Shown: one piece after another, positions 22,406-22,662 of the stretch | How positions within the stretch are numbered: the stretch's first letter is position 1 | Layout: every line of letters begins with the position of its first letter | Source of the DNA: CAYJAZ01 sp964371865 | GTDB taxonomy: Bacteria > Desulfobacterota > Desulfovibrionia > Desulfovibrionales > Desulfovibrionaceae | Direction of reading: 5' to 3' | Assembly: GCA_964371865.1 (NCBI GenBank) | Contig: CAYJOR010000043.1 | Location: forward strand, 1 to 22,662 | DNA length: 22,662 bases | The notes under the pieces: model-generated | The model's database searches: none | Told to the model about the DNA's origin: nothing | The model's input: the letters and a program-made list of their open reading frames with translations, nothing else | Made by a program: the position numbers and the translations under genes

Positions 22406-22662
22406 AGCGTTTCAATAAGATATTTCTCTTTTTGAAATTTGCTACTCTTACCTAAACAACTCCTCAAACGCAAAAAAACGGTATTTCACCTAACTACAGG
22501 CAAAAACAATCAAATTTTACCCATTTTTTGTAAATTTTACCAAAAACAATATTAACAATACAGATAGAAACTCATAACTATATATAATATATAATTATTT
22601 TATTTTAGGCACAAAGATTGCTTATTGTGTGACAGTTTTGTTACTACAAAATTTACTCATAC

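Larger units (their letters stand above)
21799..22662. other. Right-edge region without an intact gene
   Basis: The first part is the regulator promoter and leader. Positions about 22000-22405 hold two coding remnants on the minus strand (separate entries). From 22406 to the end the DNA is very AT-rich, with repeated AAATTTTACC (two copies near 22513-22541) and a small CACAA/TTGTG inverted repeat near 22610-22636. No ORF, RNA gene or mobile-element end was recognised there. Confidence 0.5.

Overview
The window is AT-rich DNA. It carries 14 intact genes and, near the right edge, two remnants of a decayed gene. No rRNA, tRNA, CRISPR array or intact mobile element was seen. The gene content points to a Gram-negative, anaerobe-like proteobacterium: a type I secretion operon ending in a CHASE2 cyclase, a TRAP transporter with a fused QM permease, and a HisD/HpsN-like dehydrogenase. 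A low-GC relative of the Desulfovibrionaceae fits best, but that is inferred from gene families and not from a phylogenetic marker.

Left part (198-9274). Four minus-strand genes run tolC-like, type I ABC exporter, HlyD-like adaptor, membrane adenylate cyclase. They are tightly packed except for a strong hairpin after the tolC-like gene. A FecR-domain protein with a very acidic Asp-rich segment is divergent from them across a 243-bp promoter region. It is the obvious candidate cargo of the exporter.

Middle part (9275-15960). This plus-strand block holds a TMEM43-like membrane protein, a small exported DUF6935-like protein, and a three-gene sensory operon. That operon is a multi-TM protein with a degenerate kinase tail, a NarL-type histidine kinase overlapping it by 8 bp, and a NarL/FixJ response regulator. 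The TMEM43-like gene and the sensory operon each have a nearly identical 20-bp palindrome (TGTGC-N6-GCACA core) upstream. In both cases a -10-like hexamer starts exactly 29.5 bp past the palindrome centre, which is the geometry of class II activation by a CRP/FNR-family protein. With an adenylate cyclase in the same window, a cAMP/CRP-type link is a testable idea.

Right part (15961-21960). A minus-strand unit encodes, in transcription order, a GntR/UTRA regulator with its own promoter, a HisD-family dehydrogenase resembling sulfopropanediol dehydrogenase HpsN, a TRAP solute-binding protein and a fused TRAP permease. Two 14-bp palindromes (core TCTTATATAAGA) lie upstream of the dehydrogenase, 109 bp apart. 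One sits between the -35 and -10 of its predicted promoter, as expected for a repressor operator. Strong hairpins separate the dehydrogenase, solute-binding and permease genes. The unit is bracketed by two nearly identical direct repeats of about 26 bp that overlap the stop codons of the permease and regulator genes. Uptake and oxidation of a small hydroxylated acid or sulfonate, induced by its substrate, is the likely role.

Right edge (21961-22662). Two short out-of-frame coding remnants are followed by AT-rich DNA without a recognisable gene. One remnant resembles the start of DUF3150 proteins.
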